A stretch of 64,000 nucleotides of DNA from Streptomyces cinnabarinus (GTDB lineage Bacteria; Actinomycetota; Actinomycetes; Streptomycetales; Streptomycetaceae): positions 3,348,001 through 3,412,000 of the forward strand of contig NZ_CP114413.1 of NCBI RefSeq assembly GCF_027270315.1, written 5' to 3'. The notes under the pieces were generated by a model. It made no database searches, was not told where the DNA came from, and saw only the letters and a list, made by a program, of their open reading frames with translations. Below are positions 8,237-17,003 of this stretch, one piece after another. The position numbers and the translations under genes were made by a program. Positions within the stretch are counted from its first letter, which is position 1; the number at the start of each line of letters is the position of its first letter.

Positions 8237-9577
8237 TCCGCCCTGCTCTCCCCCGTCCGCGCGGGTGCCCCGACCGAGGGTGCGCTCTCCGATGCGGCGT
8301 GGGTTCAGGCCATGCTCGACGCCGAGGCCGCTCTGGCGCGCGCCCAGGCTCGTCTGGGGACCGTGCCCGAGGGCGCGGCCCGGACGATCAGCGCGTGCGC
8401 GCGGGCCGATCGGTTCGACCTGGCGGCGCTGGCTGAGCGGGCCCGGGAGGCCGCCAATCCGGTGGTGGCGCTGGTCGAGGAGCTGACGGCGGTCGTGGCG
8501 GCCGAGGACCCGCGCGCGGCCGAGTACGTCCATCGCGGCTCCACCAGCCAGGACATCCTCGACACCGGCGCCATGCTGGTCGCCCGGCGGACGCTGGAGC
8601 CGGTCGTGGCCGACCTGGACCGTACGGCGGCCGCCCTCGCCGGGCACGCCGAGCGGCACCGGGGCACCGTCATGGCCGCCCGCACGCTGGGCCAGCACGC
8701 GGTGCCGACCGTGTTCGGGCTGCGCGCGGCGGGCTGGCTGACCGGGGTCCTCGACGCCCGGCGCCGGATCGCGGCCCTGCTGGACGGCGGACTGCCGGTA
8801 CAGCTCGGCGGCGCGGCGGGCACGCTCGCGGGATACGTCGAGTACCTGCGCCTGGAGTCACCCGCCGCCGACCCCGGGGCCTACGCCGAGCGGTTGACGC
8901 AGACCTTCGCGGCGGAGCTCGGCCTCGCGGTGCCGGTGCTGCCCTGGCACACCCTGCGCACACCCCTCGGCGATCTGGCGGCGGCGCTCGCGGGCACCGC
9001 CGGCGCGCTCGGCAAGTTCGCGCTGGACGTACAGACCCTGGCCCGCACCGAACTGGCCGAGGTGGCCGAACCGGCCGTGGCCGGGCGCGGCCGGTCCTCC
9101 GCGATGCCGCAGAAGCGCAACCCGGTGCTCGCCACCCTGATCCGCTCGGTGTCCCTCCAAGTCCCCTCGCTGGTCGCGGTGTTGTACCAGTGCGCGGTCG
9201 CCGAGGACGAGCGCCCGGCCGGGGCCTGGCACGCCGAGTGGCAGCCGCTGCGCGAGACCCTGCGCCTGGTGGGCGGCGCCGCGCACACGGCGGCCGAACT
9301 CGCCGAGGGCCTGGTCGTGGACGCGGCACGGATGCGGGAGAACCTCGCGCACAGCGGGTCCCTGCCGGTCGCCGAGCGGCTGGCTGCCGCGCTGACTCCC
9401 GCGCTGGGCAGGGCCGGTGCGCAGAGCGCTGTACGGGAGGCGGCGCTCGCGCCCGGGGCCGACCTCACCACCGCGCTGCACGGCCTCGACCCGCGGCTTC
9501 TGGAGCCCGAGGGCTATCTGGGCGCGGCCCCCGCACTGGTGGACCGGGCGCTCAGGCACTACCGGCACAGCTACTGA
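8231..9577 (+). CDS. fzmL: CreD/FzmL-type nitrosuccinate lyase
   Basis: A 448-residue member of the fumarase/aspartase superfamily, in the branch with 3-carboxymuconate cycloisomerase-like lyases. The signature RGRSSAMPQKRNP is at residues 286-298 and the HRGSTSQDILDT segment at 101-112. CreD and FzmL cleave nitrosuccinate, made by the aspartate N-oxygenase, into nitrous acid and fumarate. Adjacency to fzmM makes this assignment strong and distinguishes it from the PurB-like lyase at the window start. The ATG is set by the second copy of the direct repeat. Confidence 0.85.
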   Translation: MDSALLSPVRAGAPTEGALSDAAWVQAMLDAEAALARAQARLGTVPEGAARTISACARADRFDLAALAERAREAANPVVALVEELTAVVAAEDPRAAEYVHRGSTSQDILDTGAMLVARRTLEPVVADLDRTAAALAGHAERHRGTVMAARTLGQHAVPTVFGLRAAGWLTGVLDARRRIAALLDGGLPVQLGGAAGTLAGYVEYLRLESPAADPGAYAERLTQTFAAELGLAVPVLPWHTLRTPLGDLAAALAGTAGALGKFALDVQTLARTELAEVAEPAVAGRGRSSAMPQKRNPVLATLIRSVSLQVPSLVAVLYQCAVAEDERPAGAWHAEWQPLRETLRLVGGAAHTAAELAEGLVVDAARMRENLAHSGSLPVAERLAAALTPALGRAGAQSAVREAALAPGADLTTALHGLDPRLLEPEGYLGAAPALVDRALRHYRHSY

Positions 9578-9592
9578 GGAGAGAACAGACAC

Positions 9593-10225
9593 GTGATCAT
9601 CGCACTCGACGGGCCCGACGGCGCCGGAAAGTCCACCCAGCTCGCGCGGCTCGCCGACTGGGCGGGTGAACTCGGGGTGTCCTTCCGGACCGTGACCAAG
9701 TGGCAGCTGTTCGACGAGACCGTCATGCCCGAGGCCCGCTTCCTGCGCGGCAGCCGGCAGGAGGAGATCCGCGTCTGCATCGCGGAGATGCCCTCCCCGG
9801 CCCGCATGCTCTTCCTCGGCTGGATGAACACCATGGCCGCCCACTACGCGGCCACCGCCAAGGAGGAACTCGTCGTCCTCGACGGCTACTGGGCCAAGCA
9901 CGCCGCCGCCGAACTGGTCGCCGGCACCCACCGCCCTCTGGTGGAGGCGATCGTCGAGGCCATCGCGCCCGTCGACCGGATCGTCTACTTCGACGTCACC
10001 CCCGAGGAGGCGCTGCGCCGCAAGGGAAGCGACCTCGCTCCCTACGAGTGCGGCCGCGACCTGGAGTGCCGCCCGGAGAATTTCCTGCGCCACCAGAGCG
10101 CGGTCCGCGAGATCCTGCTCGGCTGGGCCCGGGAGCACGACTGGAACGTCATCCGCACCGATTCGCCCGGCTCGGCGCAACAGGAGCTGAAGACGCTCGT
10201 CGCGGACCTCCTGGCGGACCGGTGA
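9593..10225 (+). CDS. Thymidylate-kinase-like P-loop kinase
   Basis: A 210-residue P-loop NTPase of the dTMP kinase family: Walker A GPDGAGKST at residues 7-15, with a DRIVYFDVTPEEALRRKGS segment typical of the nucleotide-kinase core. The GTG start at 9593 follows a gaggagag ribosome site. The chromosome will have a housekeeping Tmk elsewhere, so this copy probably serves the cluster, but I know no fosfazinomycin step needing it. It could phosphorylate a pathway intermediate, possibly removed again by the metallophosphoesterase at 13626. The stop overlaps the exporter start (GTGA). Confidence 0.7.
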   Translation: MIIALDGPDGAGKSTQLARLADWAGELGVSFRTVTKWQLFDETVMPEARFLRGSRQEEIRVCIAEMPSPARMLFLGWMNTMAAHYAATAKEELVVLDGYWAKHAAAELVAGTHRPLVEAIVEAIAPVDRIVYFDVTPEEALRRKGSDLAPYECGRDLECRPENFLRHQSAVREILLGWAREHDWNVIRTDSPGSAQQELKTLVADLLADR

Positions 10226-11421
10226 CCCGGCGCTCGCTCGCGGCGGCGCTGTTCGTCCGCTACCTCGGCACGGGCGTGTGGATGCCGCTCCAGGTGCTGT
10301 TCTTCGTACGGATCGTGGAGCTGGACACCTCCCGGGTCGTCACCGGGCTCACCGCGGCCTCGCTGGTCGGGCTGCTCGCCGGGCCCGCCGCCGGACGCCT
10401 CGCCGACCGGTTCGGGCCGCGCGAGGTGGGCGTGGCCGGGCTGCTGGTGCAGGCCGGGGCGGCGGCGCTGCTGCTCACCGTGGACGACTTCACCGGCTTT
10501 CTCGCGGTGATCGTGCTGGTGGCGCTCGGCAAGGGCGCGTTCCCCGCCATCACCGGGGCGCTGATCGCCCATGTCGGCGGCGACGACAAGGTCATGTACC
10601 GGGCCAGGCTGTACTCGCTGCAGAACCTGGCCATGGTCAGCGGCTCGCTGCTCGGCGGCATCGTGCTCCAGCTGGACAGCCGGACCGGCTACACCGTCGC
10701 CGTGCTCGCCGACGTCTGCTCCTACCTGCTCGCCGCGGCCCTGGTCGCGCGGCTCGGGCATCTGCCGCCGGTGCGCCGGGACCCCGAGGCCACCGGCGGG
10801 CGCCGGGCGGCGCTCACGGACCGGCCGTTCGTCGCGGTGAGCCTGCTCGCGGGCGTCCTGGTCGTCTTCGAGAGCTTCCTCGCGGTGCTGATGCCGGTGT
10901 GGATCTCCGAGCACACCGACGCCCCCCGCTGGACGGTCTCGCTGACCTTCGCGCTGAGTTCGGTGATGGTGGTGCTGCTCCAGACCCGGGTCGCGCGCGG
11001 CGTGGAGACCCCCCGGGACGGCGCCCTGGCCCTGCGCCGCAGCGGACCGGCGGTGGCGGTCGCGGTACTGATCGTGTACGCGGCCTCCCATGTCCCGGGC
11101 ATGGCCGCGATGTCGCTGCTGCTGGCCGGGACGGCGGTGCTGACGCTGGGCGAGATGGTCTTCGCGGCCGGCGAGTACGCGGTCTCCTTCGGCCTGGCCC
11201 CCGACCACGCACAGGGCGAGTACCAGGGCGTGTTCGGCCTCGGCACCGGCCTCGGCACAGCGGTCGCGCCCCCGCTCCTGAACGCCCTGTGCCTGATGGC
11301 GGGCCCGGCGGGCTGGCTGGCACTGTGCGGCCTGGTGATAGCAGCGGGCACAGCGGTCCCACCGGTGGTACGACGAGCGGAGAAGCAGTACGAACGAACT
11401 CCGGGCCCGGCGGTTCCCTAG
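10222..11421 (+). CDS. MFS transporter, probable product exporter
   Basis: A 399-residue major facilitator with about 12 hydrophobic segments. The first MFS loop signature is visible as GRLADRFGPREVGVAG near residue 58. It ends the plus-strand operon, starts at a GTG overlapping the preceding stop, and faces the convergent dioxygenase gene 49 bp away. Export of, or self-protection against, the phosphonate/hydrazide product is the likely role, inferred from position. Confidence 0.75.
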   Translation: MTRRSLAAALFVRYLGTGVWMPLQVLFFVRIVELDTSRVVTGLTAASLVGLLAGPAAGRLADRFGPREVGVAGLLVQAGAAALLLTVDDFTGFLAVIVLVALGKGAFPAITGALIAHVGGDDKVMYRARLYSLQNLAMVSGSLLGGIVLQLDSRTGYTVAVLADVCSYLLAAALVARLGHLPPVRRDPEATGGRRAALTDRPFVAVSLLAGVLVVFESFLAVLMPVWISEHTDAPRWTVSLTFALSSVMVVLLQTRVARGVETPRDGALALRRSGPAVAVAVLIVYAASHVPGMAAMSLLLAGTAVLTLGEMVFAAGEYAVSFGLAPDHAQGEYQGVFGLGTGLGTAVAPPLLNALCLMAGPAGWLALCGLVIAAGTAVPPVVRRAEKQYERTPGPAVP

Positions 11422-11465
11422 GGGCGCGGGGAACTGCGCGACAAGCCGCGACGGCGCCGCGCCCG
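11418..11465. repeat. Streptomyces intergenic repeat at a convergent gene junction
   Basis: The segment beginning ggggcgcggggaactgcgcg resembles a short sequence I recognise as recurring between genes in many Streptomyces genomes. It fills the 49-bp gap between the MFS gene and the dioxygenase gene and may act in termination for one or both. Confidence 0.45.
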
Positions 11466-11470
11466 ACGAA

Positions 11471-12328
11471 CTACGCGGCGATCCAGGTACGGAACATCAT
11501 CCGCCCCGCCGAACCGTCCTCGAAGGGCGTACGCCCATGAATGACGGACCGGTTGTCGATGAACACCATCTCCCCGGGCCGCAGCCGCCCCAGCGTGTGC
11601 AGATCCGCACGGGCCAGAAGCCCGTCGAGATGATCCAGCGCGCCGGTCTGCTCCGGCGTCAACGGCGCCACACCGTCCTGCCGGTGCCCCGCCTCGACGT
11701 ACTCCCGCAGATAGTGCACGCGAGCGGAACCGTCCGCGAAGTCGAGCACCGGACGCCGGACGGTACGGGGCGCCCCCGGCGTGTCGGCACGCGTGTCGAA
11801 GTGGAAGGGCCGCCGCAGTACGTCGAGGACGTCGGGGCGGGCGCGCAGCTCCGTCAGGACGTCCTGGACGTGCACCATCACCAGGGAGCCACCGAGGGCC
11901 GCCTGCCGCAGACAGAAGAGCGTGAAGTAGTCCGGGACGCGACCCGGCCGGTGGAAGCCGTCGGTGTGCAGATTGCCGCCCTGCCGGGTGTCGGAGTAGC
12001 GGGCGCTCGCCCCGTCCAGGCGCAGCCCGCGGTCCTTGACCTCGCGCAGCAGCGCGCCGGAGAAGTCCTGCGGCATGACCTCGCCCAGCATGCGGGAGGC
12101 GTTGACGGTGAAGCGGCGGGCGGCGGCGTCGGAGAGACCGCCGAGCCCGGTCAGGACGAAGCAGCCGGGCCGCCGGTCGAGCCGGTCGGCGGCGTAGCCG
12201 CGCAGCCGCTCGGCGAACTCCGTGTGCCGCGGGTCCGGTACGCCGTCCTGGTCCGCCGCGGCGATGCTGTCGGCCAGGCCGGGCTCCACGGCGAACCGTA
12301 CGTGCGCGAAGGGATCCTCGTCGGTCAT
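11471..12328 (-). CDS. fzmG: TauD-type Fe(II)/2-oxoglutarate dioxygenase (FzmG-like)
   Basis: A 285-residue TauD/TfdA-family dioxygenase with facial triad His121-x-Asp123 (GGNLHTDG) and His264 (VIHGRTPF), followed by an Arg that can bind 2-oxoglutarate (RMMFRTW). In fosfazinomycin biosynthesis FzmG acts twice: it oxidises phosphonoacetaldehyde to phosphonoacetate, then hydroxylates methyl phosphonoacetate. That explains why no aldehyde dehydrogenase is present. It is last in the phosphonate operon; its ATG overlaps the preceding stop. The letter G is inferred from family and from gene order A-G. Confidence 0.8.
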   Translation of the reverse strand: MTDEDPFAHVRFAVEPGLADSIAAADQDGVPDPRHTEFAERLRGYAADRLDRRPGCFVLTGLGGLSDAAARRFTVNASRMLGEVMPQDFSGALLREVKDRGLRLDGASARYSDTRQGGNLHTDGFHRPGRVPDYFTLFCLRQAALGGSLVMVHVQDVLTELRARPDVLDVLRRPFHFDTRADTPGAPRTVRRPVLDFADGSARVHYLREYVEAGHRQDGVAPLTPEQTGALDHLDGLLARADLHTLGRLRPGEMVFIDNRSVIHGRTPFEDGSAGRMMFRTWIAA

Positions 12329-13611
12329 CTCACCCTCCTCGGGATCGGTGGTGAACCGTGGTGTCGGACACGGGTGGTGGCGCGCTGGGCGAACCAGCTC
12401 GCGAGGGCGTCGCCGTAGTGCCGGATCCCGGACACCTCGCTCGCCGCGAGGGCGGTCACGGTGCGTCGTACGGCCTCCTCGCGGCCGTCGGCCGTGGCCA
12501 GGGCCTGGACGAGCATGCTCTCGTGGCGGACCGGGCGGTCCGCGTCCAGCGTGCAGGCGTACGACACCCCGGGGTGCTCGGCGAGCCGCAGCGCGGTGAG
12601 CCGGCCGGGGCGCGGGGTGCCGGGCCGGACGAAGAGCCGGGCCTCGGCGACATGGGCGGCGGGGTCGTACCGCAGCACGGCCGGATCCAGTGACCGGCCG
12701 CGCGCCAGGTCGAGTTGCAGCGCGATCACGTCGTGTCCGGTCTGCACCTCGCACATGCGGTAGGCGCCGGTGAGCCGCGGGTTGATCTCCAGGAAGTGGT
12801 AGCCGTCGGGGCCCACCACGAACTCCACGCTGGACACCCCGCGGAAGCCGAGCCCCTCGGCGAGGACCTGGGTGTGCGCGCGCATCGCGGCGGCCCATGC
12901 GGCGGGGGCGTCCAGGACGGGCGCCGCGTCCAGGAGTTTGAGGTGGCCCTCGACCAGCAGGCTCTCCCGGTCGCCGAGGTGTGCCACGCGCCCGGCGTGG
13001 TCGACGGCGACGGTGACTCCGACGATCCGGGCGTCCTCCACATAGCGCTCCGCGTACCAGGTCGGCGCCCCCGGGCCGGGGTCCGTGGCCAGGACGCGGG
13101 CGACGTCCGCGGCCGAGCGCACGACCTGCACGCCCTGGCCGTAGCAGCCGCCGCGCGGTTTGAGGACGAGCGGGAAACCGGCCCGGGAGACCAGTTCGGT
13201 GATCGCGTCCCGGCCGGTGGCGTGCGGCAGCACCGGCACGCCGAGCCGCTCGGCCGCGGCCACCGCGAGGCTCTTGTCCCCGGCGGTGGTCAGCAGCTCC
13301 GGCCCGGCCCCGGCGCAGCCGATCCCCTCCCGGGCGAGCCGCGAGGGCAGTTCGGGATCCTCGGCCAGCGCGCCGTGCCCGGGGTGGACGAGCGCGGCGC
13401 CCGCGCGGACGGCCGCGGCGACGATCCGCTCCACGTCGTCGTACGGGTTGCCGGTGCCGTCGAGCGGTTCCACGGCGTCGGCGGCGCGCGCGTGGGCCTG
13501 CTGCGGATCTGCGGCGGACACCACGGCGACCGGGGAGAGTCCCGCCGCCCGCGCGGAGCGAACGGCTCGGGCGGCTATCGCCCCACGGCCCGCGATCAGG
13601 ACTCTCTCCAT
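12325..13611 (-). CDS. Biotin-carboxylase-like ATP-grasp ligase
   Basis: A 428-residue ATP-grasp protein. The N-terminal domain (VLIAGRGAIAARAVRSA) resembles the biotin carboxylase N-domain, the central part has an ATP-grasp lysine and glycine loop (LVLKPRGGCYGQGV), and the metal-binding strand reads FLEINPRLTG. There is no biotin-carrier domain. Such enzymes activate a carboxylate as acyl-phosphate and join it to an amine. Here the best guess is coupling of methyl hydroxyphosphonoacetate to the terminal nitrogen of the Arg-hydrazide. It sits sixth in the A-G order, so it may be FzmF, but I cannot confirm that name. Confidence 0.72.
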   Translation of the reverse strand: MERVLIAGRGAIAARAVRSARAAGLSPVAVVSAADPQQAHARAADAVEPLDGTGNPYDDVERIVAAAVRAGAALVHPGHGALAEDPELPSRLAREGIGCAGAGPELLTTAGDKSLAVAAAERLGVPVLPHATGRDAITELVSRAGFPLVLKPRGGCYGQGVQVVRSAADVARVLATDPGPGAPTWYAERYVEDARIVGVTVAVDHAGRVAHLGDRESLLVEGHLKLLDAAPVLDAPAAWAAAMRAHTQVLAEGLGFRGVSSVEFVVGPDGYHFLEINPRLTGAYRMCEVQTGHDVIALQLDLARGRSLDPAVLRYDPAAHVAEARLFVRPGTPRPGRLTALRLAEHPGVSYACTLDADRPVRHESMLVQALATADGREEAVRRTVTALAASEVSGIRHYGDALASWFAQRATTRVRHHGSPPIPRRVR

Positions 13612-13625
13612 CAGCGCTTCCCCCG

Positions 13626-14366
13626 TCAGACGATGGCGCGGTAGTGCGTGACCAGGCGGTGGTCGTCGTCCAGGATGTGGAAGGCGATCAGCGGCGGGAG
13701 GTCGAAGTCGACCTCGGGGCGGCCCTCCAGGGGCAGCGGGACCGTGGAGGCGATGCCGGGGCCCACCACCAGCGGGCGGCCCGCGAAAGTCGTCGCCGCG
13801 GCCGTGTGGGAGTGGCCGCACAGCACGGCGACGACCTGCGGGTGCTTCTCCAGGACGGCCGCGAGCCGCTCCTCGCCGGACTGCCGGATGCGGTCGACGT
13901 AGGGCAGGTGCAGCACCACCGGCGGGTGGTGGAAGCAGACGAACACCGGGGCGTCACCGGAGTGTTCGGCGAGGGTCGCGTCCAGCCAGGCGAGCGTGCG
14001 GTCGGTGAGGACGCCGTCGTCCTGGCCCGGGATCGTGGAGTCGCACAGCACGAACACCGCGCCGCCGACCCGCACCACCCGGTTGATCTCCTCGTCGGAG
14101 GCGGCCTCGTCGAGCAGGCCCTTGCGGAACTCGGCCCGGCGGTCGTGGTTCCCGGGCAGGGTGAGCACCGGGTAGGGCAGCTTGAGCAGGGCCGCGGCCT
14201 CGTCGTACTCGTCGGCGGCGCCGTGGTCGGCTATGTCGCCGGAGACCAGGACGGCGTCGACCGGGCCCGGCATGGAGCGCAGGAAGTCCGTGACGCGGGC
14301 GGCGCGTTCGGTGGCCCGGGGGCCGCCGTCCAAGTGCGGGTCGCTGATGTGGGCGATGGTGATCAC
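13626..14366 (-). CDS. Calcineurin-like metallophosphoesterase
   Basis: A 246-residue class III cyclic-nucleotide-phosphodiesterase-type protein with all dimetal motifs in order: DPH, SGDIADH, GNHD and GHSH. The GTG start overlaps the preceding decarboxylase stop (GTGA). No phosphoesterase step is established in the fosfazinomycin route that I know of. Possible jobs are hydrolysis of a phosphorylated or nucleotidylated intermediate (perhaps made by the P-loop kinase at 9593) or removal of a protecting group. Function is unknown beyond the family. Confidence 0.72.
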   Translation of the reverse strand: MITIAHISDPHLDGGPRATERAARVTDFLRSMPGPVDAVLVSGDIADHGAADEYDEAAALLKLPYPVLTLPGNHDRRAEFRKGLLDEAASDEEINRVVRVGGAVFVLCDSTIPGQDDGVLTDRTLAWLDATLAEHSGDAPVFVCFHHPPVVLHLPYVDRIRQSGEERLAAVLEKHPQVVAVLCGHSHTAAATTFAGRPLVVGPGIASTVPLPLEGRPEVDFDLPPLIAFHILDDDHRLVTHYRAIV

Positions 14367-15490
14367 TGCGGTGGCTCCTCGACGCTGGTGGTGGTGCTCG
14401 GCGCGGCGGCCGCCTTCTGGAAGCGGGCCCGGATCTCGCTGTTGCTGTGCGCGGAGGTGACCCGGGGCGGGGTGCAGGAGCTGCCCCTGCGGATCGTCAC
14501 GCCCACCATGTGCGGCCCTGGCGTACCCGCGATGTCCCGTAGCCGCGCGGTCAGTTCCGCCGCTGTCGTGACCGTGCGCGCGGTGCGGTAGCCCAGGGAG
14601 AGGGCCAGCTCCGTCCAGCGCAGCCGGGAGGCCCGCTGGCCGCCCGTGGAATCGTACGCGCCGTTGTCGAGGACGATGTGGGTGAGGTTCTCCGGGCGGC
14701 GCTCGCCGACCAGGGCCGAACCGCCCAGGTGCATCAGGGCCGCGCCGTCGCCGTCGACCACGGTGACGCCCCGTTCGGGCAGCCGCAGCGCGGTGCCGAG
14801 GCCGAGGCCGATCGCGTGGCCCATGGAGCCCTGCATGTAGAAGTTCTCAGGCCGGTTGCCGGCCGCGAACAGCTCGCGGCTGATCATTCCGGTGGTGCTG
14901 AACACCAGCTGGTCGTCGAGGAATTCGACGAGCGCCTCGACGGCGGACTGCCGGTCGAGCTCCAGTTCCTCGCCCTCGGTGCCGGCGTCCACCGCGCAGG
15001 TGCCGACAGTGCCCTTGGGCACCAGGATCACGAACGGCCGGTTCTCCAGGCGGGCTCGCTCGGCCCGGTCGAGGAGTCCGGCGAGGCTCGCCGGGTCCTC
15101 CTGGAGGATGCCGTGGGCGATGCCGGTCGCCTCCAGGATGCCGATCGTGCTGGCGCCCATCGCCGCGTGGTGCGGTTCGTCGTCCTCGGCCCGGGGCCAG
15201 CCGCGCAGGGACGCCACCAGCAGCACCGGGATGTCGTAGGCGAGGATCAGAGAGGTGAGCGGGTCCAGCAGGTTGCCGAGCCCGGAGTTCTGGATCAGCA
15301 CGGCGGACCGGGTCCCGGCCAGCTCGGCGCCCGCGGCGAGGGAGAGGGCGATGCCCTCGTTGGGCGCGGGCACATAGCTGCCGCGCTGTTCCAGCAGGGC
15401 GAAGGGGCCCTGGAGGTAGGAGCAGGGGACGCCGCTGAAGAATCCGTAGCCGCGCCGCTCCAGCTCCTGGCAGAAGGTCTCGGCCTCCAT
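14363..15490 (-). CDS. fzmD: Phosphonopyruvate decarboxylase
   Basis: A 375-residue single-chain thiamine-diphosphate enzyme of the phosphonopyruvate/sulfopyruvate decarboxylase family. The activating Glu45 lies in PNEGIAL, and the ThDP/Mg motif runs from GDG (247-249) to Asn276 (DNGAYDSTGGQ). It converts phosphonopyruvate to phosphonoacetaldehyde, which pulls the unfavourable PEP mutase equilibrium forward. The ATG lies exactly at the PEP mutase stop. The gene lies directly after the mutase gene, the usual pairing in phosphonate clusters. The fzmD name rests on order. Confidence 0.87.
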   Translation of the reverse strand: MEAETFCQELERRGYGFFSGVPCSYLQGPFALLEQRGSYVPAPNEGIALSLAAGAELAGTRSAVLIQNSGLGNLLDPLTSLILAYDIPVLLVASLRGWPRAEDDEPHHAAMGASTIGILEATGIAHGILQEDPASLAGLLDRAERARLENRPFVILVPKGTVGTCAVDAGTEGEELELDRQSAVEALVEFLDDQLVFSTTGMISRELFAAGNRPENFYMQGSMGHAIGLGLGTALRLPERGVTVVDGDGAALMHLGGSALVGERRPENLTHIVLDNGAYDSTGGQRASRLRWTELALSLGYRTARTVTTAAELTARLRDIAGTPGPHMVGVTIRRGSSCTPPRVTSAHSNSEIRARFQKAAAAPSTTTSVEEPPQ

Positions 15491-16347
15491 CAGCCGCCCC
15501 ACCCTTCCCACTGTGCGACGCCGGTGAGTTCGAAGACGTCCTTCATCGAGGCGATGGACGACTCGACGGTGCTGGTGCCGCCGCGCAGACTGATCTCGGT
15601 CAGCACCTCGCGCATCGCGGAGACCGCGGCGCGCAGGGCGTGGTTGGCGTATATGACCATCGACACCCCGGCCTCGGCGGCGTCGGCGGGCGACCAGTCG
15701 GGGTAGGTGGTGGGCACCACGACCACCGGCAGCCGGCGCCGCCAGTGCCCGAGGAACTCCTCGATCTCGCCCGCGTCGGACCGCTTGGAGTGGATCAGCA
15801 GCGCGTCGGCGCCCGCGTCCGCGTACAGGTGCGCCCGGCGCAGCGCCTCGGCCATCCCGGCCCCGGCGATCAGCGCCTCGGTGCGGGCCACGACGGTGAA
15901 GTCGCCGTGGCTGCGGACCTGGGCGGCGGCCTCGATCCGGGCCGCGAACTCGTGGGCGTCCTCCAGGAGCTGGCCGCCCTCCAGGAAGCTGTTGCGCTTG
16001 GGGAAGACCTTGTCCTCGAAGCAGACGCCGGCGATGCCCGCCCGCTCGTACTGCTGGACCGTGCGGACCAGGTTGGCGCGCCCGCCGAAGCCGGTGTCGC
16101 AGTCGGCGAGCAGCGGCAGCGCGGTGGCGTCGTCGATGTGGACGGCCTCGCTCAGGCACTCCGCCATGGTGAGCAGGCCGACGTCGGGCAGGCCCCGGCT
16201 GGCGGAGAGTTCGAAGCTGGAGGCCCAGACGCCGTCGAATCCGGCGTCGGCGACGAGCCGTGCGGTGAGGGCGTCGCGGGCGCCCATGACGCGGGCGATC
16301 TGCGGGCGGTGCAGGAGTTCCCTGAGCCGCGCGGCCTTGGTCGTCAT
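15490..16347 (-). CDS. fzmC: Phosphoenolpyruvate phosphomutase (PepM)
   Basis: A 285-residue isocitrate-lyase-superfamily enzyme bearing the diagnostic PEP mutase motif EDKxxxxxNS as EDKVFPKRNS (residues 111-120); DCDTGFGG (82-89) binds the metal. It forms the C-P bond by isomerising PEP to phosphonopyruvate and so marks the locus as a phosphonate cluster. It is flanked by the decarboxylase and methyltransferase genes with overlapping start/stop codons on both sides. Function is firm; the fzmC name follows cluster order. Confidence 0.92.
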   Translation of the reverse strand: MTTKAARLRELLHRPQIARVMGARDALTARLVADAGFDGVWASSFELSASRGLPDVGLLTMAECLSEAVHIDDATALPLLADCDTGFGGRANLVRTVQQYERAGIAGVCFEDKVFPKRNSFLEGGQLLEDAHEFAARIEAAAQVRSHGDFTVVARTEALIAGAGMAEALRRAHLYADAGADALLIHSKRSDAGEIEEFLGHWRRRLPVVVVPTTYPDWSPADAAEAGVSMVIYANHALRAAVSAMREVLTEISLRGGTSTVESSIASMKDVFELTGVAQWEGWGG

Positions 16348-17003
16348 CAGCGCTCCCCTCCGGCGAGCTCGAACAGGCAGTGCCAGTGCTGGGAGCCGGG
16401 CTTGCCGTGCTCGGCGTCGAAAGCACTGATCAGCTCGAAGCCCTCGTGCAGGCGCACCAGGTCGGCGGCGTCGGTGTACAGGTGCGGGTGCACCTTGTCG
16501 TCGGCCGCCTCGGGCTGGCGGAAGGTGTTGGGGCTGACCTCGTCGCCCTTGCCGTACTCGCCGTTGCGCTTGGAGAGCATCGTGCACTGGTAGCGGCCGC
16601 CGGGGCGCAGCACGCGGCGGACCTCCTTCAGGGCGCGGCGCAGTCCTTCCTCGTCGGCGTGGTAGACGACGTTGAAGGCGAGGACGTAGTCGAAACTCGC
16701 GTCCGCGTAGGGCAGTTCGGTGAAGTCGGCGGTGTCGAAGGCGGCGTCGAGTCCGCGCCGTCCGGCCTCCTCGCGGGCGTGGTCGAGGGCGGCGGGGCTG
16801 GCGTCGACACCGCGGGCGGTGAAGCCCTCGGCGGCGAGGAACAGCGCGTGCCGGCCGACGCCGCACCCGAGGTCGAGTACCTCGCGCACGCCGCGCTCGC
16901 GCAGGTGCGGCACGGTGTCCGCGACCCAGGGGTGGGGGCGCGACCAGTCGGCCCGCCCCTCGTCGGTGCGCCATACGGCGTCCCAGTAGACGTGGGCAGT
17001 CAT
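16347..17003 (-). CDS. fzmB: Phosphonate O-methyltransferase (FzmB/DhpI-like)
   Basis: A 218-residue SAM-dependent methyltransferase. Motif I is LDLGCGVGRHALF (residues 43-55), later motifs are DTADFTELPYADASFD and LKEVRRVLRPGGRY, and the C-terminus QHWHCLFE resembles DhpI-type phosphonate methyltransferases. In the known pathway FzmB methylates the phosphonate oxygen of phosphonoacetate before the second FzmG oxidation. It is the only methyltransferase in the window, so the separate N-methyltransferase FzmH has no counterpart here. The ATG overlaps the fzmA stop. Confidence 0.85.
   Translation of the reverse strand: MTAHVYWDAVWRTDEGRADWSRPHPWVADTVPHLRERGVREVLDLGCGVGRHALFLAAEGFTARGVDASPAALDHAREEAGRRGLDAAFDTADFTELPYADASFDYVLAFNVVYHADEEGLRRALKEVRRVLRPGGRYQCTMLSKRNGEYGKGDEVSPNTFRQPEAADDKVHPHLYTDAADLVRLHEGFELISAFDAEHGKPGSQHWHCLFELAGGER

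Noticed and set aside
12325..13611. Biotin carboxylase subunit of an acyl-CoA carboxylase
   Set aside because: Only the ATP-grasp and its N-domain are present; no biotin-carrier or carboxyltransferase gene is nearby, and the cluster context needs a carboxylate-amine ligase.
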